This document shows, piece after piece, positions 17,670 through 27,182 of a stretch of 64,000 nucleotides of DNA; the stretch's first letter is position 1, and each line of letters opens with the position of its first letter. The stretch is from assembly GCF_036347135.1 (NCBI RefSeq), contig NZ_CP108938.1, positions 5,332,001 through 5,396,000 on the forward strand, given 5' to 3'. The notes under the pieces are model-generated. The model worked only from the letters and a program-made list of their open reading frames with translations. It made no database searches and was not told the origin of the DNA. The stretch is from Streptomyces sp. NBC_00775 (lineage in GTDB: Bacteria; Actinomycetota; Actinomycetes; Streptomycetales; Streptomycetaceae). Made by a program: the position numbers and the translations under genes.

Positions 17670-17761
17670 GCGTCCACCCGATCACGCGCCGGGCGAGCCG
17701 TCCTGTGGGGAGGGCCTGCCCGGGTGACGCAGCGTCAGCGACCGGCGATACGCGGCTCGGT

Positions 17762-18550
17762 TCAGGGCGTGGCGCTCGTGATGACGGCGAAGGGCGCCCC
17801 GAACGGGTCGAGGAACATGGCAAGGCGTCCGACACCCGCGGCGTCGACGGCGGGGATGATGACCGTCGCGCCCAGTTCCTGGGCCCTGGCCACCACGGCG
17901 TCGCAGTCCTCGACCTCGAAGTACGGGTGCCATTCGGAGGACGAGCCGCGCTGCATGTGCTCCGCCGGGAGCTGCATGAGGCCGCCGTGCATGGTTCTCT
18001 CGCCGCCGCCCGCGGGCCCGGCGATGGTGTAGACGACGTCCGGGCCCATGGGCATGTCGCGCATGTCCCATGACAGGACCGTGCGGTAGAAGTCCTTCGC
18101 CGCCGCGGCGTCCGTGGTGTAGAGCTCGATCCAGCTGAGGGTGCGCGGCTCGTTGACGACCTCCAGGCCATCCATGTCCCGGGCTTCCCACACGGCGAAC
18201 TCGGCGCCCGTCGGGTCGGTGAAGCCGGCCATCCGCCCCGCGGTGAAGACATCCGTGGGCGGGAAGCGGACCGAGCCGCCGGCCTGTTCGACCGCTTTCG
18301 CGGTGGCGTCGGCGTCCAGGGTGCGGAAGTAGACCGTCCAGGCGGACGACGCCCCCTCCTCGGTCAGCGGGCCGACGGCGGCCACGGTCTTGCCGTCCTT
18401 CTGCAGGAAGCCGTAGCCCCCGGCCTCGGGTCCCGCGGACTGGAACTGCCAGCCGAACGTTCCCTCGTAGAAGGAGACGGCCGCGTCGATGTCCGGTGTC
18501 CCCAGGTCGAGCCAGTTCGGCCCGCCCGGAACGTTCGTCGAGGTGAGCAT
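17762..18550 (-). CDS. VOC family protein with two glyoxalase-like domains
   Basis: A 262-aa protein made of two vicinal-oxygen-chelate modules. The first is about 10-120 (WLDLGTPDIDAAVSFYEGTFGW ... FTDPTGAEFAVWE), the second about 138-260 (WIELYTTDAAAAKDFYRTVL ... MFLDPFGAPFAVI). The Glu/His metal ligands at family positions are only partly conserved, so it may bind a hydrophobic ligand or antibiotic rather than act as a lyase. It is monocistronic. The reaction cannot be assigned. Confidence 0.85.
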   Translation of the reverse strand: MLTSTNVPGGPNWLDLGTPDIDAAVSFYEGTFGWQFQSAGPEAGGYGFLQKDGKTVAAVGPLTEEGASSAWTVYFRTLDADATAKAVEQAGGSVRFPPTDVFTAGRMAGFTDPTGAEFAVWEARDMDGLEVVNEPRTLSWIELYTTDAAAAKDFYRTVLSWDMRDMPMGPDVVYTIAGPAGGGERTMHGGLMQLPAEHMQRGSSSEWHPYFEVEDCDAVVARAQELGATVIIPAVDAAGVGRLAMFLDPFGAPFAVITSATP

Positions 18551-18676
18551 GAGGCGCTCCTAGCAGGTGAGTTGCGGTGGCCCGGAAGCAGAGCCGGGAC
18601 TCGGTGCCCCCGCCGGCACGTCTGTCCGACAAGCTACCCGCCGAGCCCCGCGCGAGCATGCCGAAGACCGCGCGAG

Positions 18677-18720
18677 CACGGGAAAGCCCCGTCCGGTCCA
18701 CCGGACGGGGCTTTCCCGTG
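18677..18720. terminator. strong hairpin terminator downstream of pirin
   Basis: Perfect 21-bp arms (CACGGGAAAGCCCCGTCCGGT and its complement) around a 2-nt centre, lying between the pirin stop and the VOC gene on the same strand. Confidence 0.88.
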
Positions 18721-18737
18721 ACTCACCCGACAGAGGC

Positions 18738-19709
18738 TTACAGCCCGCCCTCGGACATCCCGTGCACGGCGGGAATCGTGCCCAGCCGCCCCTTCTGGAA
18801 GTCCTCGAAGGCCTGCTGGAGCTCCTCGCGGGTGTTCATCACGAACGGGCCGTAGTGGGCCATGGGCTCGCGGATCGGCTGCCCGCCCAACAGCACGACC
18901 TCCAGGTCCGGCGTGTTCGAGTCCTGCTGCTCGTCCGCGCGGACGGTCAGCGAGCCGCCCGCGCCGAAGACGGCGGTCTGGCCGGTGTGGACCGGGCGGC
19001 GGTCCGTGCCGACGCTGCCGCGGCCGGCGAGGACGTACGCGAGGCCGTTGAAGTCCTCGCGCCACGGGAGGGTCAGCTCGGCGCCGGGTGCCAGGGTCGC
19101 GTGGACCATCGTGATCGGCGTGTGCGTGATGCCGGGGCCCTGGTGGCCGTCCAGCTCACCGGCGATGACGCGGAGCAGCGCGCCGCCGTCGGGGGTGCTG
19201 AGCAGCTGCACCGTGCCGCCACGGATGTCCTGGTACCTCGGGGCCATCATCTTGTCCTTGGCCGGGAGGTTCACCCACAGCTGGAGGCCGTGGAAGAGGC
19301 CGCCGGACATGACGAGCGACTCCGGCGGAGCCTCGATGTGCAGGAGGCCCGAGCCCGCGGTCATCCACTGGGTGTCACCGTTGGTGATGGTGCCGCCGCC
19401 ACCGTTGGAGTCCTGGTGGTCGAAGATGCCGTCGATGATGTAGGTCACGGTCTCGAAGCCGCGGTGGGGGTGCCAGGGCGTGCCCTTGGGCTCGCCCGGC
19501 GCGTACTCCACCTCGCCCATCTGATCCATCATGATGAACGGGTCGAGGTACTTGTAATTGATCCCGGCGAACGCGCGGCGGACCGGGAAGCCCTCTCCCT
19601 CGAAGCCACTCGGCGCGGTCGTCACGGCGAGCACGGGGCGGGCCACGGCGTCGGTCGGCGCGGCCACACGGGGCAGGGCCAACGGGTTCTCAACGGTCAC
19701 TGCAGGCAT
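18738..19709 (-). CDS. pirin family protein
   Basis: A 323-aa bicupin. The metal-binding part has GTPWHPHRGFETVTYIIDG and a later histidine in GSGLLHIEAPPE, the usual His-His-His-Glu iron set. Pirins include quercetinase-like dioxygenases and redox-sensing regulators. A strong site (GGAGGT, 9 nt upstream) fixes the start at 19709. The 5' region holds TAGTTGAGCATTGAACT (19736-19752), an imperfect palindrome of the type bound by MarR regulators, so redox-controlled expression is plausible. Confidence 0.92.
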   Translation of the reverse strand: MPAVTVENPLALPRVAAPTDAVARPVLAVTTAPSGFEGEGFPVRRAFAGINYKYLDPFIMMDQMGEVEYAPGEPKGTPWHPHRGFETVTYIIDGIFDHQDSNGGGGTITNGDTQWMTAGSGLLHIEAPPESLVMSGGLFHGLQLWVNLPAKDKMMAPRYQDIRGGTVQLLSTPDGGALLRVIAGELDGHQGPGITHTPITMVHATLAPGAELTLPWREDFNGLAYVLAGRGSVGTDRRPVHTGQTAVFGAGGSLTVRADEQQDSNTPDLEVVLLGGQPIREPMAHYGPFVMNTREELQQAFEDFQKGRLGTIPAVHGMSEGGL

Positions 19710-19735
19710 GTCGGGACCTCCTTGTGGTTCGAGTT

Positions 19736-19752
19736 TAGTTGAGCATTGAACT
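19736..19752. promoter_or_regulatory. possible MarR-type operator upstream of pirin
   Basis: TAGTTGAGCATTGAACT is an imperfect AGTT-N8-AACT inverted repeat in the pirin promoter, 27 bp before the start codon. This is a weak call made on shape only. Confidence 0.3.
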
Positions 19753-19773
19753 TTCTGCTACCCGTAACGACGA

Positions 19774-19801
19774 ACGCCCGGAGGGCATTCCCTCCGGGCG
19801 T
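19774..19801. terminator. terminator downstream of SseB-like gene
   Basis: 12-bp arms ACGCCCGGAGGG and CCCTCCGGGCGT with a CATT loop, 45 bp beyond the stop of the SseB-like gene. Confidence 0.85.
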
Positions 19802-19846
19802 CCGGGATGTCGTGGCACGAGAGTGCTGCTAGCCGTACATCGCTCG

Positions 19847-20353
19847 CTAGCCGTACATACGGCGCATCGCGAAGTCCACCATCTGCTCCACGGCCTTCGC
19901 GTCGAAGACCATCCGGTGCTCGCCCTCCATGTCGAGGACGAAGCCGTAGCCGGTCGGCAGCAGGTCGATGACCTCGGCGCCGGTGATCACGAAGTACTTG
20001 GACTCCTTGCCGGCGTACCGGCGCAGCTCCTTGAGCGAGGTGAACATGGGGATCACCGGCTGCTGGGTGTTATGCAGCGCGAGGAAGCCGGGGTTGTCGC
20101 CCCGTGGGCAGTACACCTTCGACGTCGCGAAGACCTGCTGGAAGTCCTCGGCGGACATCGATCCCGTGGTGAACGCGCGGACCGCGTCGGCCAGGGACGG
20201 CGGGGACGGCTCCGGGTACAGCGGCGGCTGCTGGCCATAACCGCCGGGCATCTGCCCGCCCGGCATCTGCCCACCAGGCATCTGCCCGGGCATCTGCTGC
20301 TGGGGCTGGGCGTACCCCTGCTGTGCGCCCGCGTTCTGGTCGTAGCCGTACAT
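19847..20353 (-). CDS. SseB-domain protein with Gln/Gly/Met/Pro-rich N-terminus
   Basis: A 168-aa protein when started at ATG 20353 (MYGYDQNAGAQQGYAQPQQQ); a longer frame exists but its extra residues look non-coding. Residues about 20-45 repeat the unit MPGGQ (PGQMPGGQMPGGQMPGG), encoded by near-identical 15-bp units. The C-terminal SseB N-terminal-type domain (VYCPRGDNPGFLALHN, VIPMFTSLKELRRYAG, GAEVIDLLPTGYGFVLDM) is a soluble fold found in many actinobacterial proteins of unknown role, some linked to type VII secretion. Function is unknown here. Confidence 0.82.
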   Translation of the reverse strand: MYGYDQNAGAQQGYAQPQQQMPGQMPGGQMPGGQMPGGYGQQPPLYPEPSPPSLADAVRAFTTGSMSAEDFQQVFATSKVYCPRGDNPGFLALHNTQQPVIPMFTSLKELRRYAGKESKYFVITGAEVIDLLPTGYGFVLDMEGEHRMVFDAKAVEQMVDFAMRRMYG

Positions 20354-20496
20354 GACCCAAAGAGTAATGGGCCACATATGGGCTATGCGGGGTTGCTTCT
20401 TATTACTGACGGGTAGCATCATCGTAGCTACTTGTTGGTACGTGAACTAGGTGCGAGGAGTCAGTGCCTCGCCGATCCCTTAACGGAGCCGTCGCC

Positions 20497-22323
20497 ATGG
20501 GGCACTACAAGTCGAATCTCCGCGACATCGAGTTCAACCTCTTCGAGGTGCTCGGGCGCGACAAGCTGTACGGCACCGGCCCGTTCGCGGAGATGGACAC
20601 GGACACCGCCAAGAGCATCCTCGAGGAGCTGACGCGGCTTTCGGAGAACGAGCTGGCCGAGTCGTTCGCGGACGCCGACCGCAACCCCCCGGTCTTCGAC
20701 CCGGAGACGAACACCGCGCCCGTACCGGCGTCCTTCAAGAAGAGCTACAAGGCCTTCATGGACTCCGAGTACTGGCGCCTCGGCCTGCCGGAGGAGATCG
20801 GCGGCACCACCTCGCCGCGCTCCCTGATCTGGGCGTACGCGGAACTGCTGCTCGGTGCGAACCCGGCGGTGTGGATGTACGCCTCGGGCCCCGCCTTCGC
20901 CGGCATCCTCTACGACGAGGGCAACGACGTCCAGAAGAAGATCGCCCAGATCGCGGTCGAGAAGACCTGGGGCTCCACCATGGTCCTCACCGAGCCCGAC
21001 GCGGGCTCGGACGTGGGCGCCGGCCGCACCAAGGCGGTCCAGCAGGAGGACGGCTCCTGGCACATCGAGGGCGTGAAGCGCTTCATCACCTCCGGTGAGC
21101 ACGACATGGAGGAGAACATCCTTCACTACGTCCTCGCCCGCCCCGAGGGCCACGGCCCCGGCACCAAGGGTCTCTCCCTCTTCCTCGTCCCGAAGTACCT
21201 CTTCGACTTCGAGACCGGCGAGCTGGGCGAGCGGAACGGCGCCTACGCCACCAACGTCGAGCACAAGATGGGCCTCAAGGCCTCCAACACCTGCGAGATG
21301 ACCTTCGGCGACCGTCACCCCGCCAAGGGCTGGCTGATCGGCGACAAGCACGACGGCATCCGCCAGATGTTCCGCATCATCGAGTTCGCCCGCATGATGG
21401 TCGGCACGAAGGCGATCTCGACGCTGTCGACGGGCTACCTGAACGCTCTTGAGTACGCCAAGGAGCGCGTCCAGGGCACCGACCTCGCGAACTTCATGGA
21501 CAAGGCCGCGCCCAAGGTCACCATCACGCACCACCCGGACGTCCGCCGCTCGCTGATGACGCAGAAGGCGTACGCGGAGGGCATGCGCGCCCTGGTGCTG
21601 CACACCGCGGCCGTCCAGGACGACATCCAGGTCAAGGAGGCCGCGGGCGAGGACACCGCCGCCCTTGAGGCCATGAACGACCTGCTCCTGCCGATCGTGA
21701 AGGGCTACGGCTCCGAGAAGGGCTACGAGCAGCTCGCGCAGTCGCTGCAGACCTTCGGCGGCTCCGGGTTCCTCCAGGAGTACCCGATCGAGCAGTACAT
21801 CCGCGACGCCAAGATCGACACCCTGTACGAGGGCACCACCGCGATCCAGGGCCAGGACTTCTTCTTCCGGAAGATCGTCCGCAACCAGGGCGCGGCGCTG
21901 AACTCCCTCGCCGAGGACATCAAGAAGTTCCTGGCGCTCGGCACCGGCGGCGAGGAGCTGTCCACCGCCCGCGAGCAGCTCGCCAAGGCGGCCGTCGAGC
22001 TGGAGGCCATCGTCGGCCTGATGCTCACCGACCTCGCCGCGACCGAGCAGAACGTCAAGAACATCTACAAGGTGGGCCTGAACACCACCCGCCTGCTGCT
22101 GGCCTCCGGTGACGTCGTCGTCGGCTACCTGCTGCTGCGCGGTGCCGCCGTGGCCGCCGAGAAGCTGGAGACGGCCTCCGCGAAGGACAAGCCCTTCTAC
22201 ACCGGCAAGATCGCGGCCGCGAAGTTCTTCGCCGCCAACGTCCTGCCCGGCGTCACCGGCGCCCGCAAGCTCGCCGAGAGCGTGGACCTCGACGTGATGG
22301 AGCTGGACGAAGCGGCGTTCTAG
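20497..22323 (+). CDS. acyl-CoA dehydrogenase, long (about 600 aa) type
   Basis: A 608-aa protein. ATG 20497 has GGAG upstream and begins the AcylCoA_DH_N segment ([19 protein letters not shown]). The FAD-binding core follows ([20 protein letters not shown], then FITSGEHDM). The catalytic helix region is [24 protein letters not shown], with the base likely in [12 protein letters not shown]-terminal extra domain (about 480-600) is typical of the DmdC/FadE5-like branch. It oxidises acyl-CoA to enoyl-CoA. It is monocistronic with two hairpins downstream; no operator was recognised. Confidence 0.93.
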   Translation: MGHYKSNLRDIEFNLFEVLGRDKLYGTGPFAEMDTDTAKSILEELTRLSENELAESFADADRNPPVFDPETNTAPVPASFKKSYKAFMDSEYWRLGLPEEIGGTTSPRSLIWAYAELLLGANPAVWMYASGPAFAGILYDEGNDVQKKIAQIAVEKTWGSTMVLTEPDAGSDVGAGRTKAVQQEDGSWHIEGVKRFITSGEHDMEENILHYVLARPEGHGPGTKGLSLFLVPKYLFDFETGELGERNGAYATNVEHKMGLKASNTCEMTFGDRHPAKGWLIGDKHDGIRQMFRIIEFARMMVGTKAISTLSTGYLNALEYAKERVQGTDLANFMDKAAPKVTITHHPDVRRSLMTQKAYAEGMRALVLHTAAVQDDIQVKEAAGEDTAALEAMNDLLLPIVKGYGSEKGYEQLAQSLQTFGGSGFLQEYPIEQYIRDAKIDTLYEGTTAIQGQDFFFRKIVRNQGAALNSLAEDIKKFLALGTGGEELSTAREQLAKAAVELEAIVGLMLTDLAATEQNVKNIYKVGLNTTRLLLASGDVVVGYLLLRGAAVAAEKLETASAKDKPFYTGKIAAAKFFAANVLPGVTGARKLAESVDLDVMELDEAAF

Positions 22324-22358
22324 GCACCTTCCAGGCACCTTCCGGGTCCCCCCGAGCG

Positions 22359-22405
22359 GGGCGGACACCGAACCGGAACCTGTCCTTCCGGTCACGTGTC
22401 CGCCC
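22359..22405 (+). terminator. long imperfect hairpin after acyl-CoA dehydrogenase
   Basis: Outer arms GGGCGGACAC/GTGTCCGCCC enclose inner arms ACCGGAA/TTCCGGT with an internal loop. It begins 35 bp after the stop. Confidence 0.75.
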
Positions 22406-22421
22406 TTCACAACCCCGTTAC

Positions 22422-22455
22422 GAGGGCCCGCTCCCATCCCCGGGAGCGGGCCCTC
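22422..22455 (+). terminator. second hairpin, terminator-like
   Basis: 14-bp arms GAGGGCCCGCTCCC and GGGAGCGGGCCCTC with a 6-nt loop, only 22 bp before the aminopeptidase start. It probably insulates the two genes. Confidence 0.8.
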
Positions 22456-22477
22456 ACGCGTCGTTAAGGTGAACACC

Positions 22478-23773
22478 ATGAGCACACCCTCCCGCTTCGA
22501 CCGCGGCCACACCGACGACCTCATGTCCTTCCTGGCGGCGAGCCCGACGCCGTACCACGCGGTGGCCAATGCCGCCGAGCGGCTGGAGAAGGCCGGATTC
22601 CGTCAGGTCGCCGAGACCGACGCGTGGGAGGGGACCAGTGGCGGGAAATATGTGCTGCGCGGGGGCGCGATCGTCGCCTGGTACGTGCCGGAGGGCGCCG
22701 GGTCGCACACCCCGTTCCGGATCGTGGGCGCGCACACCGACTCCCCGAACCTGCGGGTGAAGCCGCTGCCGGACACCGGCGCGCACGGCTGGCGGCAGGT
22801 GGCCGTGGAGATCTACGGCGGGCCGCTGCTGAACTCCTGGCTGGACCGGGACCTGGGCCTCGCGGGACGCCTCTCACTGCGGGACGGCTCCACGCGCCTG
22901 GTGAACATCGACCGCGCCCTGCTGCGCGTGCCCCAGCTCGCCATCCACCTGGACCGTTCCGTCAGCGCCGAGGGACTCAAGCTCGACAAGCAGCGGCATC
23001 TGCAGCCCATCTGGGGGCTCGGCGACGCCCGCGAGGGCGATCTGATCGCCTTCCTGGAGGAGGAGCTGGGGCTGGCCGCGGGCGAGGTCACCGGGTGGGA
23101 CCTGATGACCCACTCCATCGAGCGGCCCTCGTACCTGGGCCGCGACAAGGAGCTGATGGCGGGCCCGCGCATGGACAACCTGCTCTCCCTGCACGCGGGT
23201 ACGGCGGCGCTGGTCGCGGTCGCCGCCGGCGACACCGGCCTCCCGTACATCCCCGTGCTCGCCGCCTTCGACCACGAGGAGAACGGCTCGCAGAGCGACA
23301 CCGGCGCCGACGGGCCGCTGCTCGGCAGCGTGCTGGAGCGTTCGGTGTTCGCGCGCGGCGGCTCGTACGAGGACCGGGCGCGCGCCTTCGCGGGCACCAT
23401 CTGTCTGTCCTCCGACACCGGCCACGCCGTCCACCCCAACTACGCCGAGCGGCATGACCCGACGCACCACCCGCGCGCCAACGGCGGCCCCATCCTCAAG
23501 GTGAACGTCAACAACCGCTACGCCACGGACGGTTCGGGCCGCGCCGTCTTCGCCGCCGCCTGCGAGAGGGCCGGCGTGCCCTTCCAGTCCTTCGTCTCCA
23601 ACAACTCGATGCCCTGCGGCACCACCATCGGACCCATCACGGCGGCCCGCCACGGCATCAAGACCGTCGACATCGGCGTGGCCATCCTCTCCATGCACAG
23701 CGCGCGCGAACTCTGCGGCGCCGACGACCCGTTCCTGCTGGCCAACGCGCTGGTGGCGTTCTTGGAGGGATAG
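22478..23773 (+). CDS. M18 family aminopeptidase
   Basis: A 431-aa zinc metallopeptidase. The family signatures are VGAHTDSPNLRVKP (His and Asp ligands), FDHEENGSQSDTGADGPLL (Glu-Glu) and DIGVAILSMHSARE (His near the C-terminus), all in the expected order and length. It removes acidic or other N-terminal residues from peptides in the cytoplasm. ATG 22478 was chosen; AAGGTG upstream serves as the ribosome site, and an in-frame GTG 9 bp earlier lies within it. Confidence 0.95.
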   Translation: MSTPSRFDRGHTDDLMSFLAASPTPYHAVANAAERLEKAGFRQVAETDAWEGTSGGKYVLRGGAIVAWYVPEGAGSHTPFRIVGAHTDSPNLRVKPLPDTGAHGWRQVAVEIYGGPLLNSWLDRDLGLAGRLSLRDGSTRLVNIDRALLRVPQLAIHLDRSVSAEGLKLDKQRHLQPIWGLGDAREGDLIAFLEEELGLAAGEVTGWDLMTHSIERPSYLGRDKELMAGPRMDNLLSLHAGTAALVAVAAGDTGLPYIPVLAAFDHEENGSQSDTGADGPLLGSVLERSVFARGGSYEDRARAFAGTICLSSDTGHAVHPNYAERHDPTHHPRANGGPILKVNVNNRYATDGSGRAVFAAACERAGVPFQSFVSNNSMPCGTTIGPITAARHGIKTVDIGVAILSMHSARELCGADDPFLLANALVAFLEG

Positions 23774-23828
23774 TCCTCCCGGTGAAGCGGCGCCAGGGGA
23801 CACCCTGAGACGGTGACGAGGGGTCTCC

Positions 23829-25652
23829 CTATGCGTCCATGCCCGCGAGGACCAGCGGCAGCCGGTCCTCGCCGCCCTCGCCGAGCCGCACCGGAACGCC
23901 CCAGTCCTGCTGGTGGACATGGCAGGCCGGGTATTCGTTCGCCGGATCATCGTCGCAGGACGCGGCCATCGCGGAGACGTGCAGCACGCCTTCCGTGACG
24001 GCCGGGTTCAGCTCCAGGGCGCGGGAGAGATCGGTTCCCGCGCCCTCGCCGGCGAGCAGCAGCTCGGGCGGGGTCGAGGAGACGAGGAGCCGGGTGGAGG
24101 GGCCGTACCGCGTGTCCAGCTTCTGCCCGGCGGGAGCCTGGAAGATGACGTCCAGCTGGAGCTTGCCCGGGGCGACTTCGGTGGCGGCGCGCTGGGTGCG
24201 GTGGGCGACCGACTCGACCCGTACGGCTTCCTCGGGAAGCCGCAGCCGCGTCAGCCGGTGACGGGCGGACTCGACGACCACGATGTCGTCGCCGACGAGC
24301 ACCGCGTCGCTCGGCTCCCTCAAGTCCGTGGCCAGCGTGGACACTTCACCCGTCGCCGGGTCGTAGCGGCGCAGCGCGTGGTTGTACGTGTCGCTCACCG
24401 CGACCGAGCCGTCGGGGAGGGCCGTGACCCCCAACGGGTGCTGGAGCAGCGCCTGTTCGGCCGCCCCGTCGCGGTGCCCGAAGTCGAAGAGCCCGGTGCC
24501 GACGGCGGTGTGCACGGCTCCGTCGAGGTCGACCCAGCGCAGCGCGCTCGTCTCGGAGTCGGCGAGCCACAGCCGGTCCTCGGTGGCGGCGAGCCCCGAC
24601 GGCTGCGCGAACCAGGCCTCGGCGGCCGGCCCGTCGACGAGCCCCTCGTTCGTCGTACCGGCGGCGACCCCGACGGTCCCGTCCTGCGGGTCGTACGCCC
24701 ACAGCTGGTGCACACCGGCCATGGCGATCCAGACCTTGCCGCCGAACAGAGCCACATCCCACGGCGAGGAGAGGTCGACCTCGCGCGCCGGGCCGGACGT
24801 CGGCGAGCCCTGCCACCACTGGCGGCCCGTCCCCGCCAGGGTCGTGACCTCACCGGTCGCGAGATCGAGCCGCCGCAGCGCGTGGTTCACGGCGTCGGCG
24901 ACGACCACGGACCCGTCCTCCAGGAGCGCCAGCCCCTGCGGCTCACTGAACCCGGCCACCTCGGCCGCCCCGTCCGCGAACCCCCGCACACCGGAGCCGA
25001 TCCGCCGCACGACGGTCTCCCCGTCGCCCTCCAGCTCCACCAGCTGATGCCGGGTCGTGTCGCTGACCAGCAGGTTCCCGTTCGGCAGGGCGAGGGCCTT
25101 GCCGGGGAAGCGGAGCACCGTGGGCTCGGGCTCCGGCGCCACGTACGGTCCGTCGCCGCGCCGCAGGGTTCCCTTCGCCGCGTGCTCGGTCTCCAGCTCC
25201 GCCACCAGCCGGGCGATGGCGTGCGCATGCCCCTCACCGGCGTGCTGCGCGACGACGTACCCCTCGGGATCGATCACGACGAGCGTCGGCCAGGCGCGCA
25301 CGGCGTACTGCTTCCAGGTCGCCAGCTCGGGGTCGTCTAGGACCGGGTGCTCGACGCCATACCTCTCGACCGCGTCCACGACCGCCTGGTGCTCGGCCTC
25401 GTGCGCGAACTTCGGCGAGTGCACGCCGATGATCACCACCGTGTCCCGGTGCTTCTCCTCCAGCTCGCGCAGCTCGTCCAGGACATGCAGACAGTTGATG
25501 CAGCAGAACGTCCAGAAATCGAGGATGACGATACGTCCTCGCAGGTCAGTGAGGGTGTACTGCTCATCTCCCGTGTTCAGCCAGCCGCCCTTGCCGATCA
25601 GCTCGGGGGCGCGGACACGGGCGCGACGGGTGGTGGGGGCGGAGTCGTTCAT
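23829..25652 (-). CDS. thioredoxin-like/NHL repeat protein (NHLRC2 type)
   Basis: A 607-aa protein. Residues about 15-165 are a thioredoxin-like domain with FWTFCCINCLHVLDELR carrying the redox CxxC. An NHL beta-propeller follows (about 180-470; LALPNGNLLVSDTTRHQLVELE, ALLEDGSVVVADAVNHALRRLD, ALPDGSVAVSDTYNHALRRYD). A beta-rich C-terminal domain completes the NHLRC2 layout. No signal peptide is seen, so it is cytoplasmic. It may be a redox sensor or chaperone. It lies 29 bp downstream of the cupin gene and could share its transcript. Confidence 0.92.
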   Translation of the reverse strand: MNDSAPTTRRARVRAPELIGKGGWLNTGDEQYTLTDLRGRIVILDFWTFCCINCLHVLDELRELEEKHRDTVVIIGVHSPKFAHEAEHQAVVDAVERYGVEHPVLDDPELATWKQYAVRAWPTLVVIDPEGYVVAQHAGEGHAHAIARLVAELETEHAAKGTLRRGDGPYVAPEPEPTVLRFPGKALALPNGNLLVSDTTRHQLVELEGDGETVVRRIGSGVRGFADGAAEVAGFSEPQGLALLEDGSVVVADAVNHALRRLDLATGEVTTLAGTGRQWWQGSPTSGPAREVDLSSPWDVALFGGKVWIAMAGVHQLWAYDPQDGTVGVAAGTTNEGLVDGPAAEAWFAQPSGLAATEDRLWLADSETSALRWVDLDGAVHTAVGTGLFDFGHRDGAAEQALLQHPLGVTALPDGSVAVSDTYNHALRRYDPATGEVSTLATDLREPSDAVLVGDDIVVVESARHRLTRLRLPEEAVRVESVAHRTQRAATEVAPGKLQLDVIFQAPAGQKLDTRYGPSTRLLVSSTPPELLLAGEGAGTDLSRALELNPAVTEGVLHVSAMAASCDDDPANEYPACHVHQQDWGVPVRLGEGGEDRLPLVLAGMDA

Positions 25653-25681
25653 GGATCAAGGGTGCCACCCGTCACTGACAG

Positions 25682-26092
25682 TCAGGCCAGCGCATGGCCC
25701 GTGGTGGCGTCCACATGGTCGGGTACCTCGTCGTGGCGGTCGCCGACGGTGAGGGTGCCCGTGGGTTCGAACATCAGGATGGCGGCGCCGGCCGGGGCGT
25801 ACGGCTTGTGTTCGGTGCCGCGCGGGACGGTGAAGACCGAGCCCTTGGGGAGGGTCACCGTGCGCTCCCCGTCCCTCTCGCGCAGGGCGATGTGCAGTTC
25901 CCCCTCGACCACCAGGAAGAACTCGTCGGTGTGGTCGTGCACGTGCCAGAGGTGCTCGCCTTCGACCTTCGCGATGCGTACGTCGTAGTCGTTGACGGCG
26001 GTGACGATGCGGGGGCTCCACAGGTCGGTGAAGGAGGCGAGAGCGGTGGAGAGGGAGACGGGCTCGCTGCGCGGGGTGGGTTCGCTGGTCAT
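25682..26092 (-). CDS. cupin-domain protein
   Basis: A 136-aa single-cupin protein. HDHTDEFFLVVEGELHIAL is cupin motif 1 with His-His-Glu, and GTEHKPYAPAGAAILMFEPTG is motif 2 with His, so a metal site is likely. It lies 29 bp upstream of the thioredoxin-NHL gene and is divergent from the GlxA-type regulator across 52 bp. Cupins of this size act as small dioxygenases, isomerases or sensors. The substrate is not known. Confidence 0.88.
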   Translation of the reverse strand: MTSEPTPRSEPVSLSTALASFTDLWSPRIVTAVNDYDVRIAKVEGEHLWHVHDHTDEFFLVVEGELHIALRERDGERTVTLPKGSVFTVPRGTEHKPYAPAGAAILMFEPTGTLTVGDRHDEVPDHVDATTGHALA

Positions 26093-26144
26093 GGGCTCAT
26101 CCTGGGCGGTGGTTCCCTGGCCGTACGAGTGCTAGAAATCGCAT

Positions 26145-27182
26145 ATGCCGCAAGGATCCTCTCAGCCGACTCCGACTGCGACGGCGACTCCGACTGCTAC
26201 GCCCCCAGGAGCCGTCCACCGCGTCGTCCTCATCGTCGACGAGAACTCGAACCCGTTCGAGATGAGCTGTGCCATCGAGGTCTTCGGGCTGCGACGGCCC
26301 GAACTCGGCCGCGAGCTGTACGACTTCCGGCTGTGCGCCGCCGGGCCGCGGACCCGGATGCGGGACGGTTTCTTCACGCTCACCGATGTCGCGGGGCTGG
26401 AGGCGGCCGAGGACGCGGACACGCTGATCGTGCCGAACCGGCCCGACACCGATGCCCCGCGCTCCCGGGAGGTCCTGGACGCCGTACGGCGGGCCCACGC
26501 ACGCGGCGCCCGGCTCATCGGCTTCTGCTCGGGCGCGTTCACCATCGCGGAGGCCGGGCTGCTGGACGGACGGCGGGCGGCCTGCCACTGGATGTGGGCG
26601 GAGTCCTTCCGGGCGCGGTTTCCGCGGGTCCTCCTCGAACCGGACGTCCTCTTCGTGGACGACGGGGACATCCTCACCGCGTCCGGCAGCGCCTCCGCGC
26701 TGGACTTGGGGCTGCACGTCGTACGGCGCGACCACGGCGCGGAGATCGCCAACGCGGTGTCCCGCCGACTGGTCTTCGCCGCCCACCGCGACGGCGGCCA
26801 GCGCCAGTTCGTGGAACGGCCGCTGCCCGACGTACCCGACGAATCCCTCGCCCCCCTGCTCGCCTGGGCGCAGGAGCGGCTCGGCGAACCGCTGACGGTC
26901 CCGGATCTGGCGGCGCGCGCGGCGGTCAGCCCGGCGACGCTCCACCGGCGCTTCCGGGCCCAGCTCGGCACGACCCCGCTGGCGTGGCTGACCGGCGAGC
27001 GGGTGGCACTGGCCTGCCGGCTCATCGAACGCGGCGAGGAACGACTCGACGTGGTCGCGGACCGCAGCGGCCTCGGCACCGCGGCGAACCTCCGGGCGCG
27101 GCTGCGCCACGCGACCGGACTCAGCCCGTCGGCCTACCGGCGGCGTTTCGGACCGCCCTCCGGGGAAGCGGTGATGGCATGA
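26145..27182 (+). CDS. GlxA/AraC family transcriptional regulator
   Basis: A 345-aa protein. The N-terminal DJ-1/PfpI-like domain (about 25-215) has LIGFCSGAFTIAEAGLLDGR around a nucleophile-elbow Cys. The C-terminal AraC helix-turn-helix (about 240-340) has TVPDLAARAAVSPATLHRRF and VADRSGLGTAANLRARLRHATG. Members sense amides or nitrogen metabolites. The LURP-one gene follows with an ATGA overlap, so they are co-translated. A Thr-Ala-Pro leader (QPTPTATATPTATPPG) precedes the fold. Confidence 0.92.
   Translation: MPQGSSQPTPTATATPTATPPGAVHRVVLIVDENSNPFEMSCAIEVFGLRRPELGRELYDFRLCAAGPRTRMRDGFFTLTDVAGLEAAEDADTLIVPNRPDTDAPRSREVLDAVRRAHARGARLIGFCSGAFTIAEAGLLDGRRAACHWMWAESFRARFPRVLLEPDVLFVDDGDILTASGSASALDLGLHVVRRDHGAEIANAVSRRLVFAAHRDGGQRQFVERPLPDVPDESLAPLLAWAQERLGEPLTVPDLAARAAVSPATLHRRFRAQLGTTPLAWLTGERVALACRLIERGEERLDVVADRSGLGTAANLRARLRHATGLSPSAYRRRFGPPSGEAVMA

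Noticed and set aside
14953..18252. A frame of more than 1,000 codons on the minus strand
   Set aside because: It runs antisense through the phosphatase gene and in a wrong frame through the AI-2E and VOC genes; composition is shadow-like.
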